64,000 nucleotides of DNA from Micromonospora orduensis. GTDB lineage: Bacteria; Actinomycetota; Actinomycetes; Mycobacteriales; Micromonosporaceae. The notes beneath the pieces are model-generated. The model was not told the origin of the DNA and searched no databases. It was given only the letters and a program-made list of their open reading frames with translations. The position numbers and the translations under genes were made by a program. This document shows, piece after piece, positions 9,082-17,386 of the stretch. Where the stretch lies: NCBI RefSeq assembly GCF_006228125.1, contig NZ_VDFY01000162.1, positions 87,938-151,937 on the forward strand. The letters are read 5' to 3'. Every line of letters begins with the position of its first letter. Position 1 is the stretch's first letter.

Positions 9082-10070
9082 TTTTGCTCCGTGGCGGTTA
9101 GTGCGTAGTGTCCGGAACGAGCAAAGGCATCCGAAATCCGTTGGCGCCAGACTTCGAACGCCGGTACCTGGTCGTCGCCCGGAAGGTCCACCATCGCCTC
9201 ATCTGTGACCTTCTGCGCCAGCGCCACCGGCTGGCCGCAGAGGATCCGGGTGGCCGTCTCGTTGTGCGGGCAGACCAGGTTGGCTCTGGCACGAGCGCCG
9301 GCCGCGAAGGCGGCGCCCTGCGCCAGCTGCGGCCGGTATTCCTTGGCGTGCTCCCACAGGGCGGTCAGTTCGGCCTCGGTGGCGCCGCCGGCATAGGTGG
9401 CGGCGAGCCCGATGCCGCTGTAGAGGTCGACCCACCGCTGGCGGGGGTAGCGCTCGACCAGGCCGGCCACGACTTCGACGTCGGTGCCGCCGATGAACCA
9501 GAGCGCCCGACCGATGCCCTGGTCGATGGCGCGTGTGGCGTAGTCCCGCGCGGTCCCGTCACGCCACGGGATCGAGCTGTCCTCGTACAGGTCGTAGACG
9601 TAACGCTCGGTGCGGAAGTAGGCCTGGTGGAACCCGTAGCCGTCGAGCACCAGCCAGCGCAGCAGCGGATCGGGCGCGTGCAGCCTCGACCAGCAGATCC
9701 GGGGCAGTCGCGCCATGGCCCACCCGACGCCGACGTACGCCATGTAGACGTGGTCGGCGCCGGTGCCGGCCAGATAGCGCTCGACATTGCGCCCACCGGG
9801 GCGCATGCCGTCGCGGATCGCGAAAGCCATGGCGGCGCCCTCGTTGGCGAAACCACGGAACCGAATGGGTATGGCCGCCAGCGGCGCCTCGGCGTCAGCC
9901 GGTGTCCGAGCCTGGGCGGCGATTCCGAAGCCGTCAAGGAAAGTGCCACCGACGGTCTCCAGCAGCGTGCGCGCCTCGGGGCTCTTGACGTGGAATCCGC
10001 GGACATCCATCCTGGTGGCGGATCGGTTGGGTGTCATTATCTTGCGGCGAATCACTCGAAGAGCGTTCAT
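9078..10070 (-). CDS. unbL: DUF1702 protein of the enediyne cassette (UnbL-like)
   Basis: The 330-residue soluble protein belongs to the DUF1702 family, found almost only beside enediyne PKS genes. Family features visible are the early FHVKSPEARTLLE segment, GRNVERYLAGTG, HVYMAYVGVGWAMARLP, LVLDGYGFHQAYFRTERYV and a late NLVCPHNETATRILCG. Its function is not known; it is needed for enediyne formation in studied clusters. It is the first gene of the cassette here: an AGGAG lies 10 bases before the ATG, and its stop overlaps the PksE start (ATGA). The 260-bp gap upstream likely holds the operon promoter. Confidence 0.9.
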   Translation of the reverse strand: MNALRVIRRKIMTPNRSATRMDVRGFHVKSPEARTLLETVGGTFLDGFGIAAQARTPADAEAPLAAIPIRFRGFANEGAAMAFAIRDGMRPGGRNVERYLAGTGADHVYMAYVGVGWAMARLPRICWSRLHAPDPLLRWLVLDGYGFHQAYFRTERYVYDLYEDSSIPWRDGTARDYATRAIDQGIGRALWFIGGTDVEVVAGLVERYPRQRWVDLYSGIGLAATYAGGATEAELTALWEHAKEYRPQLAQGAAFAAGARARANLVCPHNETATRILCGQPVALAQKVTDEAMVDLPGDDQVPAFEVWRQRISDAFARSGHYALTATEQK

Positions 10071-10216
10071 CGGTGGGCTACTCCTGTGCCACTAGGCCGA
10101 CATTGGGAAGCGTTGTACGCCTCGCCATCTCCCTGAGCCTGGCAAGACGTCGGTGACGTGTCTTCTTTGGTGTTGCCGAGGGCCGGTCAGATCGAACAGT
10201 CGGATCCGGGCCGAAA

Positions 10217-10261
10217 TCCGCAAATGCGGAAACGGTCCGGTTGCGACATCGCATCCGGACC
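10217..10261 (-). terminator. Two adjacent hairpins between the CopC-like gene and the enediyne operon
   Basis: Positions 10234-10261 form an imperfect palindrome (GGTCCGG ... CCGGACC, with an inner GCGA/TCGC pair). Positions 10217-10230 form a second perfect hairpin (TCCGCA-AA-TGCGGA). They lie about 70 bp beyond the stop of the CopC-like gene and about 150 bp before the DUF1702 start, on the minus strand. They could end transcription of the membrane genes or act as an operator or attenuator for the enediyne operon. No T-run follows, as is usual in actinomycetes. Confidence 0.4.
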
Positions 10262-10329
10262 ATTTCTCACAATGCGGTCGGTCGCCATCGGGAGATGCCG
10301 TGGGCCAGCTGGTGGATTCGACACGCGTC

Positions 10330-10875
10330 CTAGGGCCGGCGGGGCTGGGGCCGGTGGATGAGCATGACCAGCAGCGCGATGACGGATCCCGCGGCCACGA
10401 CGGTGAGCACGACGCTGAGCGGGTCGCTACCGAAGTGGTCGTGGCCGCCGGCGGCCGGTTGCGCGGCATCGGCGGGCGCCGCCGGGGAGGCGATCGACGA
10501 GGACACACGGAAACGGTTGGTGCCGGTGAAGGTACGGCCGTCGGCCAGGACGACGTGATAGGCCAGCACGTAGTCACCGTCGGCCTGGATGGTCACCGGC
10601 TTGTCGATCTTCGCACCGGACACCACCGGCGCACCGGACGGCACCAGGTGGCCGCTGCCGTCGGAGACCCCGATGTGGATCTGCGCGGGCTGCACCGCCT
10701 CGTCGAAGGTGAGCGACACCTGGTGGGGTGGCTCGCGCAGGGCCGCGCCGTCGGCCGGGTAGACCGGCCCGAGGTCGGCGCCCCGGCTCCCGGCGTACAT
10801 CAGCACACCGATCGCGACGACGACAACCGCTCCGGCCGCCGCTGCGAGCCTCCCCCACCGGGTGGTGCGGTTCAT
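10330..10875 (-). CDS. CopC-domain membrane-anchored protein
   Basis: The protein has 181 residues starting MNRTTRWGRL. A hydrophobic N-terminal segment (about 9-27) leads to a CopC-type beta-barrel domain: YPADGAALREPPHQVSLTFD, then a VTIQADGDYVLAYHVVLADG strand pair and GTNRFRV. A Pro/Ala/His linker and a C-terminal transmembrane segment (about 152-174) with a basic tail follow. CopC domains bind copper outside the membrane, but the mature protein here does not start with the classic metal-binding His, so copper binding is unproven. The start is 5 bp after the stop of the upstream membrane protein gene, so the two form a unit. The start was chosen because the longer frame upstream overlaps that gene. 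Confidence 0.72.
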   Translation of the reverse strand: MNRTTRWGRLAAAAGAVVVVAIGVLMYAGSRGADLGPVYPADGAALREPPHQVSLTFDEAVQPAQIHIGVSDGSGHLVPSGAPVVSGAKIDKPVTIQADGDYVLAYHVVLADGRTFTGTNRFRVSSSIASPAAPADAAQPAAGGHDHFGSDPLSVVLTVVAAGSVIALLVMLIHRPQPRRP

Positions 10876-10880
10876 CGCCG

Positions 10881-11441
10881 TCAGACCCGGACCAGCTCGC
10901 GGGCGCAGGTGCAGACGGTCAACTCCCGCTCGGCATCCTTGGGGCGCAGGTGGAAGTACATGGCGACCACCATCGGGACGAAGACGATGGTGTTGTAGAA
11001 CAGGTGCAGCTCGACCCGGGGGTAGAAGTACTGGAGGATGCTGGTCGGCACCGCGGCGCCGAACAGGTAGTTGTGAGTCTGTGCCTGGATCAGCAGCAGC
11101 AGGTGCTCGATGTGGTGCCAGAACTGGATGGCCAGCGCCACGGTCCACCACGTCCGGGCCCGGCCGACGAATCCGTCGCGCAGGGCGAACAGGCCGATCA
11201 GCATCACGATCGCGTAGCCGTAGTGCAGCAGCTCGGACGACACCAGCCACGGATAGAACTGGCCGAGAACGCCCCGCGCCTGCGGTCGCGGCTGGTTGAA
11301 GGCCCAGATCTGCGCAGCCTGCACCAGGTGCTCGGCCCAGTGGGCCAACACAATGAACATGAACACACCGAGAGTCAGTCGATGACCCGCCCCGTTCATC
11401 CAACTGACAGAACGCGGGTTGTTTCTCGCTAGCGTGGCCAC
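10881..11441 (-). CDS. His-rich integral membrane protein of unknown function
   Basis: The 186-residue protein starts at a GTG preceded by GGAGG five bases upstream. It has about four hydrophobic segments and many His residues at membrane borders (AHWAEH, LLHYGYA, FWHHIEHLL, VELHLFYN), a pattern seen in heme- or metal-binding membrane proteins. The C-terminus holds a CTCARE pair of cysteines. I do not recognise a family. The tight coupling to a CopC-like gene and the divergent polytopic membrane gene suggest a role in metal or redox chemistry at the membrane; that is inference. Confidence 0.7.
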   Translation of the reverse strand: MATLARNNPRSVSWMNGAGHRLTLGVFMFIVLAHWAEHLVQAAQIWAFNQPRPQARGVLGQFYPWLVSSELLHYGYAIVMLIGLFALRDGFVGRARTWWTVALAIQFWHHIEHLLLLIQAQTHNYLFGAAVPTSILQYFYPRVELHLFYNTIVFVPMVVAMYFHLRPKDAERELTVCTCARELVRV

Positions 11442-11770
11442 AAGCCCCTCCGCACCATTTTGAAGGCACCCGACGGCGCCGACTCAACGATGGGATCATA
11501 CCGACGGCGACCCATCTCGTAAATTGCTCCGATGCGTACCGGACTGCCGTCGCATTGTCCGTCGTGAGTCGCGATACCGGCCGCTCCGCAGGTTGTGCAA
11601 GCATTTTTCCGTGCCCGTCGGCGCGATGCGCGCAAGATTCGACGGAGTGCCCATCACCATCGCAAAAAGGGTGATTACGCACGTGCGGCGGTGCGCTTTT
11701 CTCCCGAATTGCCGGCCCGCCCGTCGCAAGAGCAATCTGGAACATCCCACTGGCCCGATCTACCCAGACA
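11442..11770. promoter_or_regulatory. Divergent intergenic region between two membrane protein genes
   Basis: These 329 bp separate the GTG of the His-rich membrane protein (minus) from the ATG of the polytopic membrane protein (plus) and must carry both promoters. The region is less GC-rich than its surroundings. I see no gene and no clear palindrome. The plus-strand gene has no Shine-Dalgarno sequence, so a leaderless transcript is possible. Confidence 0.45.
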
Positions 11771-12715
11771 ATGGCGTCCATGACTCTGCATGATCACCGC
11801 CAGGCAATCACCGTGCCGCCGAGCAGCGGGCCCGAGCACCGGGGCCGGATCATCGTCGGCAGCGTCGTGGCCGGCGTGCTGCTGGCCATCCTCTGGTCGT
11901 TCGAGTTCGTCGACCACGTCATCGGCGACAACGTCGCCAACACCCTGCTCGGCCACGACGCCAAGGCCACCGCCATCGGCGGCACCGTGGCCGGTCTCGC
12001 GTTCGCGTTCGTCTCCGGTCTGGCCGGCACGTTCACCGCCTGCAACATCGCCATGGCGGCGTCCATCGGCCCGATGAGCCAGGCCAGTGCCGACTCCCCC
12101 ACCCGCAGCGGCCTGCGCAGCATGCTCAAGCCGGTGGGATGGCTGACTCTCGGCATGGTGACGGTCTCCGGCGTCTACGGCTTCGTCGGAGTGCTCATCG
12201 GCGACCGGCTGCCGCAACTGTCGACCGACACGGCCGGCGGCATACCCGTACGCCTCTGGCAGTCGATGGTGGTGTTCGGCCTGGTGGGTCTGGCCTTCGT
12301 CTATCTGGGGCTCGCCGCGCTCGGGATCCTCCCCGACCCGTTCGCCCGACGCCCCGTCGCCCGCGTGGTCACCCTCGGCGCTCTCGTCGGGGCCTTCCTC
12401 ATCGGGCGCCCGTATCCGTTGTTCAACAAGCTGTTCCACTGGGCCGTCGACAGTGGCAACCCGCTGTACGGCGCCGGGGCGTTCATCCTCCAGTCCCTGG
12501 GCAACATCGTCATCGTGGCGGCCCTGTTCAGCCTGATCGTGCTGCTCAGCCGGGGGCGTGCCATCGTCTGGCTGTCCAGCGACCCGGCCCGCACCGTCGC
12601 GGTGACCGGCGCGCTGCTGATCGCCCTGGGCATCTTCACGTTCGTCTACTGGGACGTCCGGCTGCCCGCCATGTTCGGGCACGGATGGTTCCCCACAATG
12701 CCGTACAACAACTGA
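11771..12715 (+). CDS. Polytopic membrane protein, possibly CcdA/DsbD-like
   Basis: The 314-residue protein has about eight hydrophobic segments beginning near residue 27. An early repeat-like part reads GLAGTFTACNIAMAASIGPM, which resembles the substrate-thiol region of CcdA/DsbD proteins but holds only one Cys. The start may be the ATG at 11771 or the one three codons later; neither has a clear ribosome site. It is divergent from the CopC-like/His-rich membrane gene pair, and the three probably work together. Function is unproven; a thiol, heme or copper assembly role is only a suggestion. Confidence 0.68.
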   Translation: MASMTLHDHRQAITVPPSSGPEHRGRIIVGSVVAGVLLAILWSFEFVDHVIGDNVANTLLGHDAKATAIGGTVAGLAFAFVSGLAGTFTACNIAMAASIGPMSQASADSPTRSGLRSMLKPVGWLTLGMVTVSGVYGFVGVLIGDRLPQLSTDTAGGIPVRLWQSMVVFGLVGLAFVYLGLAALGILPDPFARRPVARVVTLGALVGAFLIGRPYPLFNKLFHWAVDSGNPLYGAGAFILQSLGNIVIVAALFSLIVLLSRGRAIVWLSSDPARTVAVTGALLIALGIFTFVYWDVRLPAMFGHGWFPTMPYNN

Positions 12716-12759
12716 CGAGGCGTTCGGGCCGGCGGGGGCGCACAGCCGCCGCCGGCCGG

Positions 12760-13617
12760 CTACGAGTTCGGCATGTGGACGACCCGGAGGTATCCGGGCA
12801 GCAGCCACGGTCGGGGCCCGCCGATGATCACGTCGCGGCGCAGCACCGCCGAGAGCATGCTGATGCGCCCGAACAGCATGAGATTGAACCGCGCCGGACG
12901 GTAGGTGACGCGCGCGTCCAGCGGGGTGCCGGGCGGGGCGATGGTCAACCGGCCGTCCTCCAGGACGGTCGTGGTCTGCGCGGTGTACGCCGACCGGTAC
13001 GCCACCGCGACCGGGCGCGCGGGCTGGCGCGCGCCGGTGTCGATGAGGACGCCGTGGTCGTGCCGCACCATGTCGAGAAAGAACAGGTCGAAGAAGAGCG
13101 CGGCCTCGGCCTCCGGCATCGGCCACGGTCGGCCCGCCGCCCGGGCGATGTCCCAGCCGTGGACGAGGAGTTCGTTCGTGAGGTGAGCGAACAGGCCCGC
13201 GACAGTTACCGACGCTCCGCCGAGCCAGCGGACGACGCTGCCCGGATCCGTGTGCGCGCTGGCCCGGAGCAGGTGATCGACGGTGTCCGACAGGTCCCGG
13301 CACAGCACGTCGGCGTCCCGCTCGGTCAGGTGCCGCATGACGAGCACGTTGAGCGACGAGACAGTGTCCACTGTCGTCCGTTCCAGCGCACCGGCGAGCC
13401 CGGGCACCGGCGGCGGCTCGACATCGGCGTCGACAAGCGAGACGTAGAGCACCGCGATGGACAGCACGTGCACGGCGGTGTCCGACACGGTCCAATCCTT
13501 GGTGACCATGGTGCTCGCCGGCGTCGGGCACGACTTGACAAGCGCGATGAAGCGCTGGGTGGCCTGGTGCACGGCTGCTCGGGCGTCGGGCCATCGATCG
13601 CGGGCGTTCTTCGTCAC
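12760..13617 (-). CDS. Mycothiol-dependent maleylpyruvate isomerase-family protein (DinB-like)
   Basis: The 285-residue protein has the four-helix DinB-like metal-binding N-terminal domain of the mycothiol-dependent maleylpyruvate isomerase family: early TKDWTVSDTAVHVLS with one probable ligand His, and HLTNELLVHGWDIARAAG with the second His region, then EAEAALFFDLFFLDM. The C-terminal part resembles an SCP2-like domain. Family members are widespread in actinomycetes and most have no known substrate. The start is the GTG at 13617, with GAGAG about eight bases upstream. It is convergent with the membrane gene at 11771-12715 and not obviously linked to either biosynthetic locus. Confidence 0.75.
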   Translation of the reverse strand: MTKNARDRWPDARAAVHQATQRFIALVKSCPTPASTMVTKDWTVSDTAVHVLSIAVLYVSLVDADVEPPPVPGLAGALERTTVDTVSSLNVLVMRHLTERDADVLCRDLSDTVDHLLRASAHTDPGSVVRWLGGASVTVAGLFAHLTNELLVHGWDIARAAGRPWPMPEAEAALFFDLFFLDMVRHDHGVLIDTGARQPARPVAVAYRSAYTAQTTTVLEDGRLTIAPPGTPLDARVTYRPARFNLMLFGRISMLSAVLRRDVIIGGPRPWLLPGYLRVVHMPNS

Positions 13618-13968
13618 CGCACCACTCTCACATCGGACCGGCCGCTGGCGGATCCTCCAGCGTGCGCAGTTCCGGCATCTGTGCATCGAGACGACACGGA
13701 CCCCTTGGGCGTGTCCGTCCCCCGTCCGGCAACGCGCGAGGTGGACGCCCCGGCGGGCGATGCGAGGCTGGCCGCATGACCGAGTGCGACGCCGAGGCCC
13801 CACGGCGAGGGTGGGCACCGGCACGAGCGGTCCGCACCACCGCTGGCAGGGACGTACCGGCGGTGGCCTGAGCGAGCGCCGCCGCTGCGCCGGACGAGCC
13901 GGTGTGGCGGCGGTGCTTTCCAGCGGCACCGACCTTCAACCACCGCCTGACGCAGAGACGGGATCGGG
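13618..13968. promoter_or_regulatory. Divergent intergenic region, no gene recognised
   Basis: This 351-bp region lies between the GTG of the DinB-like gene and the ATG of the AhpD-like gene and should hold both promoters. A short plus-strand reading frame from 13777 (MTECDAEAPRRG...) has no recognisable domain and no good ribosome site, so I do not call it. I see no convincing operator. Confidence 0.35.
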
Positions 13969-15045
13969 ATGACCACACTGTTCGCGCGCGCGACGCGCCG
14001 CGCCGGCCGTTCGCATTTCCGGTACGTGCGCCCGGTGCCGTTCGCCGCGGCCACCGGTCTCGTGGGCACCGTGTACCGGCGGATCGAGGCGGAGTTCGGA
14101 ATGCTCGCCCCGCCCCTCGCCCTGCACTCCCCCGCACCGTCGGTGCTGGCGGCCAGCTGGTCGATCCTGCGTGAGGTGCTGGTGGTGCCCGGGTTGGTCG
14201 CACGCGCGGACAAGGAAGCCGTCGCGGCTGCCGTGTCGCTGGCGAACAACTGCCCGTACTGCGCCGAGGTGCACAGCACGACGCTGCGGGGGCTGGTACG
14301 CGGGAAGGACCCCGAGGCCATCGCCGCGGGCCGTATCGAGGACGTGACCGACGACCGGTTGCGGACGCTCGCCGGGTGGGCGGTCACGTCCGCCGAGGCT
14401 CCCGGCCCGGCCCCCTTCCCCCGCGCTCAGGCGCCGGAGCTGATTGGCACGGTCCTGACGTTCCAGTACATCAACCGCATGGTCAACGTCTTCCTCCAGG
14501 AGTCGCCCCTGCCGCCGGTGCAGGGAATCGCACGTGACGTGGTGCGGCGAGGAGCCGCCCGGGTGATGCGGCGACTGGCCTCCTCCGCTCCCCTGCCCGG
14601 GCTCGACACCGACGACCTCCTCCCCGCCGCGCAGCTGCCCGACGACCTGCGCTGGGCGCAGAGCCGTCCCTCCATCGCCAACGCCCTGGCCCGTGCGGCC
14701 GGCGCGATCGACGAGGCTGGCGAGCGGCGGCTCACGACCGCGGCACGCGACATGGTCCGCGCCGCCCTGCGGGAACCGGGCCGCGACGCGGGAACGGCGC
14801 CGTGGCTCCAGGAGCGGCTCGGCACCCTGCCGGCCAGGGACCGCCCGGCGACCCGCCTCGCTCTGCTCACCGCCGTCTCGTCGTTCCGCATCACCGATTC
14901 GGTCGTCGCGGGCGTACGGGCGACCGGCGCGGACGACGCGGCGCTGATCGAGGTCACGTCGTGGGCGAGCCTGACCGCTGCCCGCCACATCGCCGCACGT
15001 CAGGACATGGGGAACGACGACCACGGCGGGAACCCCGCCGGGTGA
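13969..15045 (+). CDS. AhpD-like (carboxymuconolactone decarboxylase fold) protein with duplicated domain
   Basis: The 358-residue protein has an AhpD-type redox motif in the N-terminal half, NNCPYCAEVHSTTLRG, with the CxxC pair and the distal His expected of alkylhydroperoxidase-like proteins. The second half (about 215-345) repeats the same all-helical pattern (LTAVSSFRITDSVVAGVRATG) but without cysteines. It is about twice the usual single-domain length, so a fused, catalytically silent second repeat is likely. A peroxide-reducing role is the family expectation; the substrate is unknown. It stands alone, convergent with the secreted hydrolase gene. Confidence 0.78.
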   Translation: MTTLFARATRRAGRSHFRYVRPVPFAAATGLVGTVYRRIEAEFGMLAPPLALHSPAPSVLAASWSILREVLVVPGLVARADKEAVAAAVSLANNCPYCAEVHSTTLRGLVRGKDPEAIAAGRIEDVTDDRLRTLAGWAVTSAEAPGPAPFPRAQAPELIGTVLTFQYINRMVNVFLQESPLPPVQGIARDVVRRGAARVMRRLASSAPLPGLDTDDLLPAAQLPDDLRWAQSRPSIANALARAAGAIDEAGERRLTTAARDMVRAALREPGRDAGTAPWLQERLGTLPARDRPATRLALLTAVSSFRITDSVVAGVRATGADDAALIEVTSWASLTAARHIAARQDMGNDDHGGNPAG

Positions 15046-15109
15046 TGTCGTCCGGCCTGCGACCGCGCCGCTCGGTCGACCCGGCGGGTGGACACGACAC
15101 GGTCACGCC

Positions 15110-17143
15110 TCAGGGGCAGGGTGTACGCGCGCAGACGTCGATGACCTCTCCGGTGAGCAGGAAGACCGCCTTCTGCCGCTGGGCGCCGGACTGGGCGCGC
15201 GGAAACTCGTGTGGATCGTCGCCGTACTCCGGCCCGGCCGGGGCGAGGTTGGTCGACGGTGGCGCGTACGCCGCGCCGCTGTTCCAGACCACCATCGCTG
15301 AGCCGGTGTACGGGTAGCTGCGGATCGGCGCGATGCCCCAGTACGGCCGCACGTCAGGTGACCAGCCGTCGGCGAGCGCCGGGGTGTGCAGGCGGGCGCC
15401 GATGGTGCGCGCCTGCACCTCGGCCGCCGCGGGCGAGACCTGGTGGTCCCCGAAGGCCACGTGCATGAGCACCTGGTGTGCCGGGGTGTTCGGCAACGGC
15501 CGGTCGGTCATGTGCTGGGCGTACCCGTTGGCCTCGGAGCGGTCCCACAGCATCTGGAGCAGCGCGAGGATCAGCTGCTGGTCGACCTTGTCCGGGTAGT
15601 AGCCGTCCAGGACCGTCTGGAACGGCGCGAAGTCCACGCTGCGTTGCAGCAGCGTGGAGTAGTTCATCGCCGGTACGCCGAGCACCGACCGGGTCCAGTC
15701 CTGGGCGATGGCGGTGAGCGCGCCGCCGTTGATGCCGCCCTGACTGTTGCCGTCGTAGTGCAGCCCGCCGGCCACGTCGATAAGCGGTCCTGCCCTGTCG
15801 TCCCGGAACGCCGGGTGGGCGGCGAACCCGCGGGGGTGGATCATCGCGCGGCCCAGGAAGAGGAAGTTCAGGAAGCTCTGCTGCAACCTGTCCGCCACGG
15901 CGGGGAAGGCGCTGAGGTCGGTGAAGGCGCCGGCCACGTAGGGCACGTCGGCGGCGGCCATGCCGATCCAGCTGGTCGCGCAGAAGGTGAAGTCGTACGT
16001 GTTCGACATCGTCTTCACGTTTCCGGCGTTGATCTCGGTGGGCCTGCCGAGCAGACCGTGGCCGTAGAGCGAGAGGTGCGCCGGCCTCGCGGCGGAGGCA
16101 CTGCGCGGGATGTTGCAGACGAAGTCCGCCGCCGTTGTCACTCCGGACGGCGTGGGCAGGGCGTTCGGCGTCGGTGGCGTTCCGCCGCCGCCGAGCGGCC
16201 CGTAGTGCAGCCGGGAGCCGGGCCCGCCGTCGCCGGTCAGGTACGACGGCACGCCGATGGTTCCGGTCACCTGCCGGGCGATCAGCGGATCCTGCTCGGG
16301 CGCGTAGTCGGTCACCTGGGTGACGGTGAACGAGGGTGCGGCCCGGCGGAGGTCGGCGAAGGCGCTGTCCCGCATCGCCAGCATCCGCCCGGTCAGGCCC
16401 TGTCGGCTGGCCACTGTGAAATCCCAGGCCAGGTAGAGGCTGTGCCGCTTGACGCCGGTCCGGTTCAGGTCGGCGATGATCCGCTTCATCTGCGGGACGC
16501 GTGGGTCCCGATGGCCGAGGCCGACGCCCTTGGCGTACGCCGTGAACGCCTTCGGCGCCGGGATCGACGCCCCCGTGCTGTCGCGCATACCGCGCAGGCC
16601 GACGACGTACCGGGTGCCCTCGGCCAGCGCCACCGCCGGCCGGATGATCAGCGACTGCCGGTCCGGCTGGCCGGCGGCGTGCGCGTCCGGCTCGGCCCAG
16701 TAGGGGGTGCGCTTCCCGGTGCGGGTGTCGAGCAGCACGATCGGCGCGTCCGGCGCCAGCGAGCGGCCGATGTCGGTGACCGGTGCGATCCGGGTCGCCG
16801 TGGCGTCGAGGCCGGGCACCCGCACCAGGATCGGTGAACCGGGGCTGAACCCGTCCTGCCGGTTCCATTCCGTCGGGTCGATCGGCGTCCCCTGGACGTT
16901 GGCGGGCATCGCGGAGGTCGCGAACCGCACCCGCTTGCCGGTGGGGCTGGTCCGGTCCGGCACGGTGAAGTAGTCGTTCGGGAACGGCAGCAGACAGGCC
17001 GTCGGGTCGATGGGGTCGCAGGCCGGCTGCCCGGCGGGCGCGGAAGTCGCCGGGGGCGCCGCGGCGGCGCCGGCGCCGACCAGGACGGTGCCCGCCGTCA
17101 CCAGCACGGACACGGCGAGACCGAGCCGTCGGTGTGGGGTCAC
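15110..17143 (-). CDS. Secreted alpha/beta-hydrolase-like protein
   Basis: The GTG at 17143 is preceded by AGGAG six bases upstream, which decides this start over a longer frame. The 677-residue product has a clear Sec signal peptide (VTPHRRLGLAVSVLV ... GAGAAAA). The mature part has PACDPIDPTACLLPFPNDYF near its start, a SLYGHGLLGRPTE segment that may be an oxyanion-type loop, and GNSQGG, a possible nucleophile elbow with Ser. Conserved secreted proteins of this length occur in actinobacteria and proteobacteria, and substrates are not known to me. The active-site assignment is inference. Confidence 0.65.
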   Translation of the reverse strand: MTPHRRLGLAVSVLVTAGTVLVGAGAAAAPPATSAPAGQPACDPIDPTACLLPFPNDYFTVPDRTSPTGKRVRFATSAMPANVQGTPIDPTEWNRQDGFSPGSPILVRVPGLDATATRIAPVTDIGRSLAPDAPIVLLDTRTGKRTPYWAEPDAHAAGQPDRQSLIIRPAVALAEGTRYVVGLRGMRDSTGASIPAPKAFTAYAKGVGLGHRDPRVPQMKRIIADLNRTGVKRHSLYLAWDFTVASRQGLTGRMLAMRDSAFADLRRAAPSFTVTQVTDYAPEQDPLIARQVTGTIGVPSYLTGDGGPGSRLHYGPLGGGGTPPTPNALPTPSGVTTAADFVCNIPRSASAARPAHLSLYGHGLLGRPTEINAGNVKTMSNTYDFTFCATSWIGMAAADVPYVAGAFTDLSAFPAVADRLQQSFLNFLFLGRAMIHPRGFAAHPAFRDDRAGPLIDVAGGLHYDGNSQGGINGGALTAIAQDWTRSVLGVPAMNYSTLLQRSVDFAPFQTVLDGYYPDKVDQQLILALLQMLWDRSEANGYAQHMTDRPLPNTPAHQVLMHVAFGDHQVSPAAAEVQARTIGARLHTPALADGWSPDVRPYWGIAPIRSYPYTGSAMVVWNSGAAYAPPSTNLAPAGPEYGDDPHEFPRAQSGAQRQKAVFLLTGEVIDVCARTPCP

Positions 17144-17386
17144 ACGCTTCTCCTTTGACAGTGGACGGTGGATCGCCGCGGGGTCGGCCATGGCGGATCG
17201 ACTGTGGTGTTCTTCCTACGCTCGTGAAGAGATCTCAGCAAGGCGCGAGGATCACCTGACGGTCGGGCCGGCGCCGCGGAAACCGTGTCTCGTCTCACCG
17301 TGATCTTCGGCCGGATCACGACGACGTCCCGGTAGTCTTGATCGGGTCCAGACTGTGCGCATATGTCCCCGATCCGAGGGGTGACC

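Noticed and set aside
10881..11441. The His-rich membrane protein as the missing UnbU
   Set aside because: It has 186 residues and about four membrane segments, whereas UnbU proteins are around 330 residues with more segments, and its sequence does not resemble that family.
13662..13871. Small plus-strand gene (MTECDAEAPRRG...) between 13.66 and 13.87 kb
   Set aside because: No ribosome site, no family, Arg/Ala-rich text typical of chance frames in this DNA.
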